64,000 bases of DNA, taken from NCBI RefSeq assembly GCF_000711695.1, contig NW_013546981.1, positions 1 through 64,000 on the forward strand, in the 5' to 3' direction. A model generated the notes under the pieces. The model saw only the letters and a program-made list of their open reading frames with translations. It had not been told where the DNA came from and made no database searches. The position numbers and the translations under genes are program-made. This document shows, piece after piece, positions 1 through 12,199 of the stretch (its first letter is position 1; every line of letters starts with the position of its first letter). The DNA is from Tilletiaria anomala UBC 951. Taxonomy: Eukaryota > Basidiomycota > Exobasidiomycetes > Georgefischeriales > Tilletiariaceae.

Positions 1-1087
1 GGTTGCGAAAATATCATCAATAATTCTCCAGAAGTAGCCGTGCAGGAGCATCCACCAGGCGAATCTGGCAAGGAGGAGGAATAGCGACCAGCAGACACCA
101 AGGCAACAACTCTGGGCTGAGCTATCTGTACAAGAAGTTTGGGCGCATGACGAGAAAAAAGTTGCAGAGGACAAGCTCGTCAAGGCAGCCGAAAAGGTCT
201 CGAGAGTGATCATAGTGATTCCATTCCAAGCCCCATGACGAAAGAAACCATACCTGCAATTCTGACCAAGGAACTCGAAACTGCTTTGGCATTGCAGTCG
301 GTTGCCACGGTAAATGGTGCTGAAGCATTGCCGGGCGTAATCGATGATTCTCAGAAAGGGCCAAAAATAGGCTCAGGGTTGTCATGCCTGTATAATCAAA
401 TGCGGTCGACTCTTCGAAGGAAAAAGGCGCTGCTTCTGAAAGTGCCGAGCTGGGTGCAACCTAAGCGAGTGGTGCTACAGTGCTTAACGAATTGAAGGTC
501 GAGCTAGAGCACCCAGCAGCTGCAGCACATCGCAAGATCGAAGACTGAAGTAGCAAGAAGCCGAGCACAAAGATGAAAGGAGCAGCATGATCACGAAATG
601 GCAACAGAAACTGAGAAAGCCAAGGAGCAAAAGTAGCAGCTCAAAGATGCTCGAGAGATGGCCACAGCTGCCGCTATTTCTGCAGTTGTTTCATGGCATG
701 TCAAAGGGGCGAACGAGATTGAAGCCGCCAACAAGGCTGCGGAAGAAGAGAAAACTAACGACATAGTCCTGGATAGTGCCACTCTGGCTGCTAGTGTCAA
801 GACTTTGCACAAGGTCACCCAGAAGGTGAAGAAAGACTCAGAAAATTCGGCTGCTGGAGGAGGCAGTGGACAAGGGGCATGCCGCGAATGTGCCCGATGT
901 GACTGCAAGCAATGTTAAGCTTGTTCTGGAGAAGGTTTAAGTACAGGAAGCTAAGAGCTTGAACCGGCCGTTTGCACCTTGGCGGAATTTGCCAACCATG
1001 TTCAGAAGGATGCACCAAAGATGGACATGGACATATAGGAGAAGGAGCGCGCAACTGGCACCCTGCATGTTGCAACATCCCAAGATC
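1..1087. other. left-edge region with no recognisable gene
   Basis: Only short open frames occur here. One, at about 658-918 on the + strand, encodes an Ala/Glu/Lys-rich helical-looking peptide, but I match it to no family and see no plausible splice partners. The stretch directly precedes copia-type fossil fragments, so it may be eroded transposon flank or gag-like remnant. That is inference only. Confidence 0.35.
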
Positions 1088-1198
1088 ACGTACGACAAAA
1101 GGGTCGACAGAAACGCAAATATCGCCGACCCGTTTACCAAGCCGCTGCAAAGAAAGCAATTGGAAACGTATTGCGCGACACTTCGCGTGCTTGAATGT
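1088..1198 (+). mobile_element. Ty1/copia LTR-retrotransposon fossil, RNase H end
   Basis: The + strand translation contains the motif NIADPFTKPL followed by a basic stretch. This is the hallmark of the C-terminal end of the copia RNase H domain (family form: ..ADxxTKxL..). Only this small piece of the polyprotein is recognisable, and no long terminal repeats were found around it. It is a fragment of an old, broken copy. Confidence 0.7.
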
Positions 1199-1969
1199 AC
1201 GAGAGAAGCTCTATTGAAGGAATGGCTTACTAGAACCAAGCTAGGATGCTCTGACCTCTTGTTGTTCTTGACGCAGAAGCAGTGGCAGCGCAGGCGCCTG
1301 GGTCCAAGCCAACGGAGCGAACTGCAGCAAGTCATGGCGAAGCAGGTCGAGGCAGCACAGCCATAGAATACCATCGAACATCATGGGAAGGTTCGAGAGT
1401 ATGAGCCAAGCTACAGCAGCCGCACGTGAAAAGTCAGCACCTTGTGGATAAGGACCCACACGCATAACACCCAGAGTTCGTTCAACGGAGAGAATATTAA
1501 AATGTCAGAGCATCCTATGTTAACCGTAATGAGCCTTCCCTTTCAATGCTACGATTGTCGCCGATGACATCAACCACAGCTTCAATCGGAAATTTTCCAA
1601 ACCCTCGAAATCAATCTACGCATTCCCACCGATGTTCTTGCTGCATATTATGATGTAAAGGAGTCCCACGCAACGTGTGCACGAGACAATGAGTCATCTG
1701 CAACTTCATCACAATATATGACTACACAAGCAAGACAGCTGATAAGGTGAGTCTGCCCTCTGACTGGGTTTCTTGGACTTGCATCATTTCGAAGCAAAGC
1801 CATACTCATCTGCAGCCGGTGTCACCTGAGTGAATGGAGGAAGGACGACATGGTATGTCGAAATCATCCCCGGACTCGCATCCAGATACCAGCTCCCGCA
1901 GTGCACTCGCCGTGGCCGACGACGCCACTCGCAAGCATGTATGTCTCTGATTCGGAAGGTGGATGCAAC

Positions 1970-2250
1970 GGATGTGCTGTTCGACCGTTTCCAATGCCTT
2001 GACTGCCAGAGGCAGCCAGCGAAGAAGTCGAGGACGGACGACAATGGAAAATTTGTCAATTACCGCATCGACCAGTCGTTGTCGCAGCGCGGCATCACCC
2101 GCCAGCACAGCGTAGCTAACAACTCAGCGCAGAACGGGATTGCTGAAAAGCGAATGCTCGTTCCAAGATCGTATAGGCGCGATGTTGGCAGATGCAGCAA
2201 TGTCTATCAATTTCTGGCCAAAAGCCATGACAGCAGCAATAGTTTGCTTG
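1970..2250 (+). mobile_element. Ty1/copia LTR-retrotransposon fossil, integrase core fragment
   Basis: The + strand translation contains a DDNGKF segment, then GITRQHSVANNSAQNGIAEK, matching the integrase core of Ty1/copia elements (family form: DNGxEF ... GIxHxxSxxxxPxQNGxAER). In an intact copia element integrase lies before RNase H. Here it lies about 0.8 kb after the RNase H piece on the same strand, so these are two copies or a rearranged one. The fragment is broken and old. Confidence 0.75.
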
Positions 2251-2802
2251 CTTAGGTCGTCAAGCGGTGACGTAGTCAAGTAAACATGCACTCTCCGTTC
2301 CAAAATAATCGCTGTACTCTGCACGATTCGAGATTTGAGGTCGCTAAGCAACGACGAAGAGCGGGCGGATCCCTACGGACGCGTTGATGACGATGATATA
2401 TCAGACCTTGAAACTCAGCATAAGTTTGAAATACAGGACTTCAGCGTATGACGATGAACGACGACCCTGATGTACAGTGAGTCAGGCTCTTGACTAAATT
2501 TTGGATGAAGCTCTACAAGCAGCTTATTTCGACCAAGAGACTGGCGCCATCATGCGCTGGCGCTCACCGCTGCAAAAATATCAGCGGTTGTGGGCTCAAC
2601 TCTGGCGTCTGGCACGAAAGAGGCCGCTATTGATAGTGCTGGGCTCGTCACAGCTGGCGAAATGCTGGTTTAGATGCATCATTGAAGTACATGGGATTAC
2701 TAGTGCATCAAGAGGGCTCTTCCACGGTGGCCTGTCCTGAACGCGGCGATTGAGACGTGGGCACAGCCGCCTGGCCCTGAGGCAGCACTGATCGATGCAA
2801 GG
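2251..2802. other. no gene seen; probable transposon-derived or intergenic DNA
   Basis: Between the integrase fossil and the stop codon of the ataxin-2 gene I see only short frames without family resemblance. An 80-codon frame near 2501-2740 could be another transposon remnant but carries no diagnostic motif. Confidence 0.3.
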
Positions 2803-5800
2803 TTAAGTCAATGAAAACATTCTTGATGATGTGCGGAAAGGGTGCCCACCTAGGTTCGCATTGAAGCCTTGGGGGCCACCCTTCATGTGAGAGGGGACAG
2901 GATGTGCACTGCTGTTTGGTCGCTGCAGCGTGTTGCCGGGTCCTCCAGGGGGCAGGCCACCACCAACAACGAAGATGGGTGCAGGCCCAGACGCAGGGAC
3001 ATTGCTCAAATGTGGGCTGTAGCCGCCTGGTTCAAATTTGACGGTCAGCACTTGGCAGCATCCGGCGACGCGGAAGAAATCAGACACTCACCCGCTGGTC
3101 CGTGGGGTGGCATCGGAGGCGAAAAGGGGGTTGGGGCAAAGTACGGGGCCGCCATAGACATAGGGGGCATGCCATGTGCTGCAGGGAAGGGTTGCCCTGG
3201 GGCAGGGCCCTGCATGAACCTCAACTTAGTAAAAGAAGCTCGGCGTGGTTGCATGCTGTGCTTACCTGAGGGAAGCGGTAAGGAGCACCCATAGGCGGGT
3301 ACGCAAATCCGTACGGAGCAGGGCCAGCACCACCTGCGCTGCTCATGATAAATGGTTGATTCTGCATTGGCCCTCCAGACGCTACCTGCGCTGACGCAGG
3401 TACTGGGGATTTCGCAGCGGGAACTTCCGCGGATGTGAGGGGAGGCGGTAAGAAAGCTGCTGGTGTGCTCGCAGCGGGGGCAAAGATCTGTCGGAACGGC
3501 CTGCCGCTGAATGGCCACAGTGGACCTGCAGAACAAATGCCGGACATGGCATGATGTAAGCAATCCTGTTGGTTTGAGGCAGGCGGTACGACTCGGATGG
3601 TACGCACCTATCATGGTCGGATCACTCTTCCGTGGCGTTCTCACCGGACTGAACTCGCTAAAAACGTTCACAGGGGCGCCTCCGACAGGACGTTTGGGCT
3701 CGCGCAAGCCAAAGAATGGATTGGAACCTCGAGCAAGAGTCTGTGGCTCCTCCAATGTCTGCAACAGGAAGAATCCATAAGCGCTCAGCCTGGACAAGCC
3801 GGCCGAATCGAGACTCACAGAAGGGCCCGACGATACCGTTGCGAGCTGCACGGGCGGTACGGTCTGTGCAGGCTGCGAAGGCCCCGGTTTAAAGACTGCC
3901 GCACTTGGGTTGAAGGGCTTGAAAGCAGACGCTTTCGCGCTCAGCCGAGGTGCATTGGACGAGCTGGCAGCGCTGGCGGCGGGTGCTTTTTCTCGTCCCT
4001 GGTCGGAAGCTGGTGGATTCTGCGTCGTGTCATTACTAGATGCGCTAGCTCTGCTTTTATCAGGATTGAATGGGGGGATCTTGGGGATCGTCATCTTAGC
4101 CAGCGACGATTTGGCTTCCTCCGGGGTCTTGAATGGAGATGCTTCGTCGATCTTTGGAAGCCTGCACGGGGCGCTTGCTTGACCGGAAGAAGGCGTAGAT
4201 GACGACAGAGATCCTGTCGTGGAGTCATCGGCAGCCTGCTTGTGTGGGGCGATGCCAGGAATGTCAGCGGGCGCCGGCGACTTGAGCTTGAACGTCGAGC
4301 CCCAATTCTTCAATTCAGCAAGACGTTGGTCCTTTTCCTTCTTCGCTTGCTGATGCTGCAAAGCTGCTGCCCTTGACTGCTCCTTCTGCACAAATCTGTT
4401 AAACTCGTCATATACCATGGACTTGTCTTTCTTTGATACGGGTGCAGTAGCAGCTGCACCTCGGACAGCAGCACCATTTTCGCCCGAAGATCTGGCGATT
4501 GCAGCTTGGCTCACAGCGGCCAGATTCGTCCGGCCTGAAGCACCCTGAGAAGACAATCTCCGGGCGGGTGGCACGTATGCATTTGGGCTCCTTTGAACAG
4601 CACCGTATCTGATGCAGGCAGGAAATCGTCAGAATCTCAACAATCTTCTGCGCATGCTTTCTGACGCACTTGTCCTCCTCGTTAAGTCCAGAATCATCTT
4701 TCTGACCTCGCTCTTCGGCAAGATGAGCATCATTAGTGGCCGTCTGCAAATAGGAGCCCGTTAGCTCATCTGCGCTGTTATCGGGCCGCCGAAAGTTAAG
4801 ACTCACGCTCATAATCTCCGCTGCTAATCTTGCTGCCTCCTTCTCCCGGACAGCGAAATCGACACCGCTCTTGTCCAGTTTCGTGGTGTACAACTCCTCG
4901 TTGTAATCCGTCTTGAGCCCGAATTTGGCTTCATTGGTGGCAAATTGATCCCATCTGCCGCCCGCCGCACTCAACCCCGCCCCTGGACCTAAGTCTGGCA
5001 CGTTTCCGTCGTCTGACCACTTCTGCAACGACCTCCCAGCACCGCCATCAGCAATTCTGCTTGCAGAGATCTCGACGTCTGTCCGGAAATCTATGCAACC
5101 GAGCGCAGGATTAGCGTACGAGACCCCGATGCGACATCACAAGATACACACCTGATCGCGCTTGCCTGTCTTCACGCACACTTGGCCCGAACTTGACATC
5201 AGTAGCTTCCAGTTCTGACACATCTCTCCCGGGGATGAGCAAACTCTGTAAAGGGCCTTCCGGCTGTGCTGAATCTTTGAGTCTGTAAGCCTGGGACAGC
5301 AAAACCCCCAAGTCACCCGCGTCGGTCATCACGGCAGCAAGGATTCCGACATATTTGCAATCTGCTGTTTTCACGATGACTTGGCAGCCCTGAAAAGAAT
5401 GTACAAGGCATTAGCACCACAGGTCTGACCTTGACAGTCAAAATAAGCCTCACAATCAAGGCGACGGTAAGCATGGCCATGCGGGTCCGCATCAATTCGT
5501 CAATCTGCGGATCGGCATATGATGTGGTAGAAGCAGGAGAGGAAGGAGGTCCAGTGCCGTTGACCACTGTGCTGCTCTGCTTCTTGGCAGGGAGGTTGTA
5601 ACCCGACCCTGACGATGCAGCAATCTCCCTTGGCCCGCTCTGTCCACCACCTGCATGTTGGGCTGCGGGATCCCATCGAGCTTGTTGTTGAGCTGCAGTG
5701 TATGGCTTGCCGGTGCTACCGCCAGTCGGAGCAGCACCCAGACCATGAGATTGACCTCCGCCATAACTTTGCCTCTTTGGCGCTGGACCTGCACTCCTGC

Positions 5801-5828
5801 CGCGTCCGGCTGCGCTGGACGAGCTCAT
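2803..5828 (-). CDS. PBP1: ataxin-2 / Pbp1 homologue (Lsm-LsmAD RNA-binding protein)
   Basis: Eight exons by my reading: 5454-5828, 5152-5389, 4807-5090, 4670-4743, 3608-4608, 3266-3525, 3092-3224, 2803-3050, giving 870 aa. An Lsm fold (about 126-205, starting IGCQVIVKTADCKYVGI) is followed by an LsmAD domain (about 251-320, with NEAKFG and EELYTTKLDK), then YGAVQRSPNAYVPPARR, a signature of the family. Residues 546-565 hold two adjacent PAM2-like motifs (LSAKASAFKP, FNPSAAVFKP) that in this family bind the MLLE domain of poly(A)-binding protein. The fungal box PLWPFSGRPFRQ lies near 660. The rest is Pro/Ala/Ser-rich and disordered. Known role of the family: stress granules, poly(A)-length control and TORC1 regulation. 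The last two introns are only 41 nt. The start at 5828 gives a Ser/Gly-rich N-terminus; an in-frame upstream extension exists but looks non-coding. Confidence 0.88.
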
Positions 5829-6547
5829 ATTTCGCACAGGGAGGCTGTGCTCCGGGGACCGCTTTGGAGGATGTATCAGTTTCGTATGTGGCCCGATTGC
5901 CGTCAGAACATTACCGTCTTCCCGTGAGCTGATCCGTGGAACGCTCCTGGGCCGTAAAGCTCTGGTGTCTGCTTCCAATCATGCGCGTCACAACAGAAGA
6001 TCGATCCGCCAGCGGCGAGAGCAGGCGTTTAGGAGATGCCAGCCTCGTCGCAGCTCACGAATGAGCCCTTAAGAGAATTTGTAGCAGCTCCTTAGGCGGC
6101 GTCCGAGCCCAAGTCCAGATCATAACCCTTATGAAATTGTATGATACTTGTTGGATTCGAATTGGATCTGGATCTGGATTTGTACAGTGTCCAGCGTCCC
6201 TTGTCAAGCGGGCACCAGCCTGCGACGGTGAAGTCGCTACGGCCAAGACGGCTGTCGCTCGCGGAAGGTGGAAACGGGCGGCAGGGGGCACGCGGTGATC
6301 CCTTTATCGAATCAAGAGGCACTGCACCTGCCTTCTTAGCATCTGGACTGAGGATGAGCAAGCCCACTTAACCAGCAGAGCACCATGTTGCTTTCTTCCA
6401 ATCACATCCAGTCATCGAAGAATCAACTTCCACACCGCAGTAGTGACAGGTCCTTCGATCGAAGTCTCTACGTCTACCTTTCTCATTGCGACTTTTGATT
6501 CACAGCTGAATCCTGAATCGAGGAGCTGGACAGCATCAGGCAACAAG
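5829..6547. promoter_or_regulatory. divergent intergenic region PBP1 / IRC22
   Basis: This 719-bp gap separates two divergently transcribed genes and presumably carries both promoters. It has a short direct repeat of GGATCT around 6155-6175. I see no convincing TATA box and no ORF with family resemblance. Confidence 0.4.
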
Positions 6548-7596
6548 ATGCGGGCTTCAATGATGCAAGTGGCCGCAGCCAAGTACATGGCATATATCCT
6601 CTTGCTAGCATTGTCGCCATTGCTGGCCGCAGCGCAATCCGATGACAGTGGGTCCTGCCCGAGGTAGCATCGCTAATGGCGGGACTGGTGCTAATCTCAC
6701 ATATATACTTCTTCCTTCGCTTTGCAGCGCCACAGCTGGGCATTACAACCTCATTCCCGGGGAACGAACTCTCGCTTGTCAAGAATGGACAGCTCAACCG
6801 AGTCGTCTTCTCCATCTCCAACCTGCCCTCAGCAGACCGTGTGTTGACTCTGGAAGGCATCACCGGTGCATTCTTGAATCAGAAGAAGCTTGATGGGCAA
6901 AGGGGAAGAGTGGTCCGTAACATGACCACCACAAAGCTCAAGAGCGTGCCTTTGCGCATGGTAGGCGGCAAGCCCGTGCAGGTGCCGTACGACTTCCACT
7001 CCGAGTTCAAACCACAAAATATGGATGTCGAGTTCCGCCTGCTTGTCGCTGACGGCGTGAGAGAAGGAGCTTAGGACATGGAGGCTAGTGCGTCTACTGA
7101 CAAAAACAATGCTGACTTGGGTTTGGACAGCAAACGAGTAAGGCCCATAACCTGCTCGCGTACAAGGGCAGCGTGACTATCGTTGAACCTCCGAAAAGTT
7201 GGTTTGACATCCAATTGTGAGCCCCATGCGGTTACGCCGAATGCCCTTTGTCAAAATGCTTATTTTGAACCTGTCCTGATGTATCCCAGGCTTTCGCTGT
7301 ACGCACTGTTGGCCGCTGGCATCGCCTTCTCCGGGTCGTTTGCTTATAAGTCATACCTTGGAGGCTCCAAGCGGAAAGGTGGAAGCACGCGCAAAGCTGT
7401 TGAGCCAGCGACAGCTGCAAGCGTGGCCGCTCAAAGTCCCGCGGCATCGTCTAAAACGGGGTACGAGGAGGATTGGATTGTGAGTCTGGCTTCAAGTCGT
7501 GACTTCGTATTTTGTTTGCTGAAGGTCGCAAACAAAAATTCACAGCCCGAGCAGCATCTCCGTACTCGCTCAAAAAAAGGCAAGGGAAAGTCGTAA
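6548..7596 (+). CDS. IRC22: IRC22 / TRAP-alpha-like ER membrane protein
   Basis: Exons 6548-6647, 6728-7056, 7131-7216, 7290-7479 and 7525-7596 give 258 aa. The product begins with a hydrophobic signal peptide (residues about 10-28, AAAKYMAYILLLALSPLLAA). A luminal beta-rich domain follows, with an LTLEGITGAFLN segment, an MVGGKPVQVPYDFHSEF segment and a KGSVTIVEPPKSWFD end. Then come one membrane segment (SLYALLAAGIAFSGSFAYKSY) and a short basic cytosolic tail ending in KKGKGKS. This order matches the fungal IRC22 / translocon-associated protein alpha family, which sits in the ER membrane. The last intron (45 nt) is in frame and stop-free, so retention would add 15 residues to the tail. It is convergent with TIP41, with 63 bp between stop codons. 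Confidence 0.75.
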
Positions 7597-7659
7597 GAAG
7601 ACACTTTCTATAGGGAAAAATGAAATTTGAATGCCTGCAGTTGCTATTCCCCAGTGCAA

Positions 7660-9055
7660 TCATCGTTGTAAGCATTCAACTACAGCGCTCTCTCCTTGCC
7701 ATGGTGGTAACTGATCTCCCATCAGGGCGTGTGTGGGTGATTTTGTCATGATTTGTGCTACCCAATTCGGATCTGTGAGGGGAGACAAGTCGTTTGGTCT
7801 ATACGGCGGCAGCTTCTGTTAAACCGATCGAAGAACATTGTCAGCTTCAAGCGGGGCACTTTCTGGAGACAAAAGCATCCACATACCGCTCTAAGAGCAT
7901 CGTATGGCCACTGGACACCCTGAAGGTCGCGAATGATGCGGCATGAGTGGGCCGGATTCGGTGCGAATGCACCAGTAGAGAAGGGGACGAAGAGTCGGGT
8001 GTCAAAGATGCGGAATGCGACTTTGTCTACCCTGAGGAAGAAGCGCTGAAGAACCAAGAGACAGGACGGCATGACCCTCTATACGCAGATGCAGCGAGTG
8101 AGGTAACGTTGTTGGAATATTAATGAAGCTGAGCGCAATAGCAGACTGCCGAGTGACTTGCACTGCTGTTGGACTTACAACTTTGATCGACAATACGCTC
8201 GTACCATTGTCGCCCAACTCATCCTCGAACAGGACCATCTCATTGAAAAACAAGATGGGCTCGCTGCCCGCGCCAAGCCTCTCAACTGGAATCCGGTCTT
8301 GTGTTGGATGTGATGCTGGAACGAAATCCCCCTCGGCAGATTCGGACGATGGCATTCCTGAAGAGAGGGAGCCGGCCCATGTGCAGGAGTACGTCCAGTC
8401 GTACTTTCTGGAGTTAGAAGCAAGTGGCATGGTGCCTCCTTGAGACCTGACGAGGCGAACCCACATCAGCATCTCAGCCTTGTTTCCCAAGCCGCAGTCG
8501 CACTGACCGGTTTTTGCCCCACTCTTTCGCGTATGAGACTTTCAGGAGTGACGTTTCAAGCTCTGTAGAAGCCCCAGGATTGCGAAGTTTTCCTTTGCCT
8601 TTGTTTTTTGGATGGACACCGTTGATGCTACAGAGCGCATCAGTTGCATTCAAGGTGTAATAAGTGTCGGTTGGCTCATGATGCAGGGTGAGGGAGTTGT
8701 GTGGAAAGACCATCTCTGGCGGAGGTATACCGAGCAGGTCTGCCATTTCGTCCATCTCTTGCGCATTACCGATGGGCCCAATTACGGCTGTGACGGTCCA
8801 CCCGGCGACGTGGATCGCTTTGTGTTCGATTTTGATTTGAGGCAGAACTTGGCCCGCTTGGGAGGTGGTCGCGGACGCTGGCGTTAAAGAAGCAGTGGGC
8901 TGCTCATGCTCGATGACCTTGTGGCCGACGCGGTAATCAACACCATTGACATTTTTGTCTTGCCATTGCCAACTTTCACTTTCAAAGTTGACACCGGCAT
9001 CGACATTGGGGGCGGAGAGCCGAGAAGGGAATGACGCTTCATACGAAGAAGGCAT
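7660..9055 (-). CDS. TIP41: TIP41-like protein, PP2A/TOR pathway regulator
   Basis: Exons 8508-9055, 8179-8407, 7887-8078 and 7660-7815 give 374 aa. Diagnostic family segments appear in order: FPHNSLTLHH in exon 1, SYAKEWGKNRKYDWTY across the first splice, then PILFFNEMVLFEDELGDNG, and VRVMPSCLLVLQRFFLRVD from residue about 261. They match the TIP41/TIPRL family, which binds PP2A-type phosphatases or their TAP42/alpha4 partner and modulates TOR signalling in the cytosol. The first 60 residues are variable and the C-terminus ends in a short non-conserved tail. Start chosen at the first ATG before the conserved region (MPSSYEASF); the open frame continues upstream without a better ATG. Confidence 0.93.
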
Positions 9056-12000
9056 GGTATTCTGCGCTCCGCGCCCATCCGTGAGTGTTGCTGTTGCTAC
9101 TGCTCGATGCCTTCGAAACTCTAAATGTAAGCGCCGTGAAGGTTTCCACTCGCAGCGACCGTGAGTCAGGACACTGAACAAGTACAACCTTCTACATGCA
9201 CTCTCACGAGCGACGCGCTGGCGATCGACGACAGACTAATTCACGAGTCACGACGGAACCAGATCCAGGTGTCAGATGTCAGCATGTCCGACACGTGTCG
9301 GCGCTCATCGATGAGCTTCCAGATGTTCAGTCGAAGCGGGCCAAATGATGAATGAAGACATGAAGCCGTGCGGTGACAATGAAGCGATGAGTTGGATAGT
9401 TTTGAGCGCGGCTCACGGGTCGCGGCAAGCAAAGCGAGAGTCCCGCTATGCCCAATGTTCATCTCTGCTGCTGTGCATGATTTTCGTACTGTAAGCTGTT
9501 GCATCGTACCTAGACAAGTGCTTCGAGCCCGTTCCGCTCCACTTATTTTCAAGGACGAAGCATCAATTTGGCACACCTTGCTTCACATCGCGTTTGTCAT
9601 TGTCCATCCAATCTAATGCTCCCCATGTACATTCTGTCTATGATCTACATCATTTGCAAATGCGATTATGACCTCCTAGGGCCTGCTGTGTTTCTGGTGG
9701 CCACCATCACGACCTAACAAACGCGACCAACGCTTTATGTCAACCTGGCACTCGCAAGGAGACCAGATATCCCTACTTCCTGCCGTCGAAGGCGCGACAG
9801 CTGACAATTCTCTACATTTAAAGACTTGCAAATGATTCGCATTACTAAGTGCATGCACTATTTATTCAGTCAAGTCTTTAGTTCGCAGCAAGAATTTGAG
9901 CGTCATCTAATTCATGTTCCTCTGGCTTGAAGGAACACATGAGCTGACCCTTCTCGTCATCATATGTTTTCGTATAACACAAGTCCTCCATCATGGCCAT
10001 GATGATCACCCATCAATCCCACGTATCAATTTATCAAGGACAACCATGTGCAAGTCTCAAAGCCCCGCTTGACAAAGCGATCAGTGGTACTTTCTCGCTT
10101 TGCGCGCATTGGTTTCCCCCATCCTGGCACTGTCTCCACCGTCTCCAACAACTTCTGAGGGAGAGAACCGTGCATTGGGCCAGAGTAGATAAACGTTTGG
10201 CTGACTAATCCTATCACCAAGAGTGACCAGTGAGTTCCTTCATTGGTGTTATGGGTATTAGCACACCTTCCGCGCCTGATGTGACGAATTGTTTCTAGCC
10301 CTGCAGCGAAACAAACGATATACTGCCCGAAAGCTTTCACGCCCAGCGTCACCTACACCATCACCTTTGAAGGCTTCGAGCCTGTGTCCAGTGCTTGGAG
10401 ATATATTTCTCCAAAGATACTTCGTGAGAATCAGTATCAATCATATACGTTTCAAGCCTGTTCTGCAATTCGGCTGTTCCAGTCCGTTCCACGGTGCGTT
10501 ATTATCATGAGTCGATCTGTCTCGATCCCCAGGAGTTTTGGTGTCAGTTGATCCATTGTGTCAGGCGTCGCTGAAGGACAGAAGATGAACGACGCACCAG
10601 GTTCGTGCGCCGATCATGGCTTATGATGTCGCCGGCCGACCGTCAGTCGTCACCAGCAGCGGTCGTCCAAGCGTTCAGCCGCAGCGGCAAGTGTACCGAA
10701 CACAGATCGGGTTCAGCTTCCATCAATCAACATATTTGTTTGACATGTGCAGTCCATCTTGTGTATGCATAGAAATTTTCTTGCATCGCATAAAGAGTAG
10801 CTACACGCATCTCATCGCGTTCCCTCGATGAATCTATTCCCCAACGAATTCACTGCAGTCTGTCCAGAAAGTGACTCGCACTTGATCCCACTACTTCTGG
10901 CCCTCTGCTCTTTGGAGGTCGCGACCTGCCTGCCCCAAAGTGATCCACGGTGACAAACGTAGAGCAGCATGTATTACATGAATGCTCGTCCAGCCCTGTG
11001 TATCATGCTACGGCTCTTGCTCATTTTCCAACATAAGAAGCTGGCAACCAAAGAGCACCCGGAAAAGTGTATTTAATGAAGAGTTAGTAAGATTTGGTGC
11101 CTCGAATGATGGCCGGGATCGAGATGAAGATCCCAGGCGCCATCTTCACGGTGTACAATGTGGAAGAAACATGCTTATGTGCCGTACAATTGAACCTAGC
11201 GAGAATGGACGGCGGTGAAGAAGTGAAGCAATTTGTTCAAGGTCGATGCTTCGCACTTGGGAAAGTAGAGCGGAACGGGCTCGCAGCCCCTTGTCTGGGT
11301 ACAAAGCAACAACTTTGGAACGAAAATCAACAACCATGTGCAAACATATATGCTGGAGACTTTGACTTGTTTGGAGAGATCAGAGAATTGTCAGAAATTG
11401 CGCATGGGCCACCCTGCAGCCTGCTACTCTTGCCATCGGTTCTTGTAGCATCCGCATGCTGTTACACGTGACTCGGCCCTCGTGTCGTGTCTCAGGGCTC
11501 GCGAATTGCTTCTAGATTTCTTCCTCCAGTCGGTTTTTAGGAGTCTACGTGACAAGATGCTACTAAAGAATGAAAAGTGAATATGGTATGTTAGACGTAA
11601 CGTGTCAAGACTGCAAGAAAGAGTGGGAAGGAGAGACAAGTGAGAATGAGAGTGATCGGCTAGGCGTGACGCGGCGGAAACATGCATCGCTGGAGTCACG
11701 GAACGACACTCGGCATCCAGGCTGTTTCACGCGATATGAGCCGGGTGACCGAATGTAACGGTAACCGAGGGAGAAAGAGGATGGCTGGATGGCTGGCTCT
11801 ATTTGGGGGATCATCCTGGTCCCCAGAGCGAGCAAGCGATCACAAGGGATCAAGGAGACCAGCTGTGAGGAAGAGAGAGCCTTGATCTCAATAATCGCTG
11901 CCATTCAGTCATCACAGTAGACAGTTAGACACCCGCCCCAGTCTCTCCTCCCTCTTGTTGCGTCTCCGCCGGCCGTCCCCGCATCACTCCTCTTGACTGT

Positions 12001-12199
12001 GGGCTGCGAACTCGTCTCTCTTTTCCATCCTCCATCAACATAAACGGTTCATCTTCTTTCCCTTTCCCCTCTACATACACCCGTCGCTCGTCGTTGATGC
12101 TATTCCCATTCTTAGCATTTCCTCTTTTGGTCATTCTTATAGTCGAGCCCGACTCTCTCACCCGTCAACAGCCAACAGACAAGTCCCACTTTCCCCACA
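9056..12199. other. 3.1-kb gap, no gene recognised
   Basis: The region lies between the start of TIP41 and the start of the FAT1-type gene, so it holds both upstream regions. Open frames are short (125 codons at most, 11094-11471 on +) and show no family motif or coherent splice structure. The last 250 bp before 12200 are pyrimidine-rich on the + strand, a common feature of fungal promoters and 5' leaders. I found no tRNA-like boxes and no repeats of note. Confidence 0.45.

Noticed and set aside
2803-9055. Functional cluster of TOR regulators (Pbp1 and TIP41 close together)
   Set aside because: Both families touch TOR signalling in yeast, but they are separated by an unrelated ER protein gene on the opposite strand; proximity alone does not support a cluster.
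11094-11471. 125-codon + strand open frame in the 9-12 kb gap
   Set aside because: No family motif, unusual composition with runs of hydrophobic residues at the end, and no neighbouring exons in phase.
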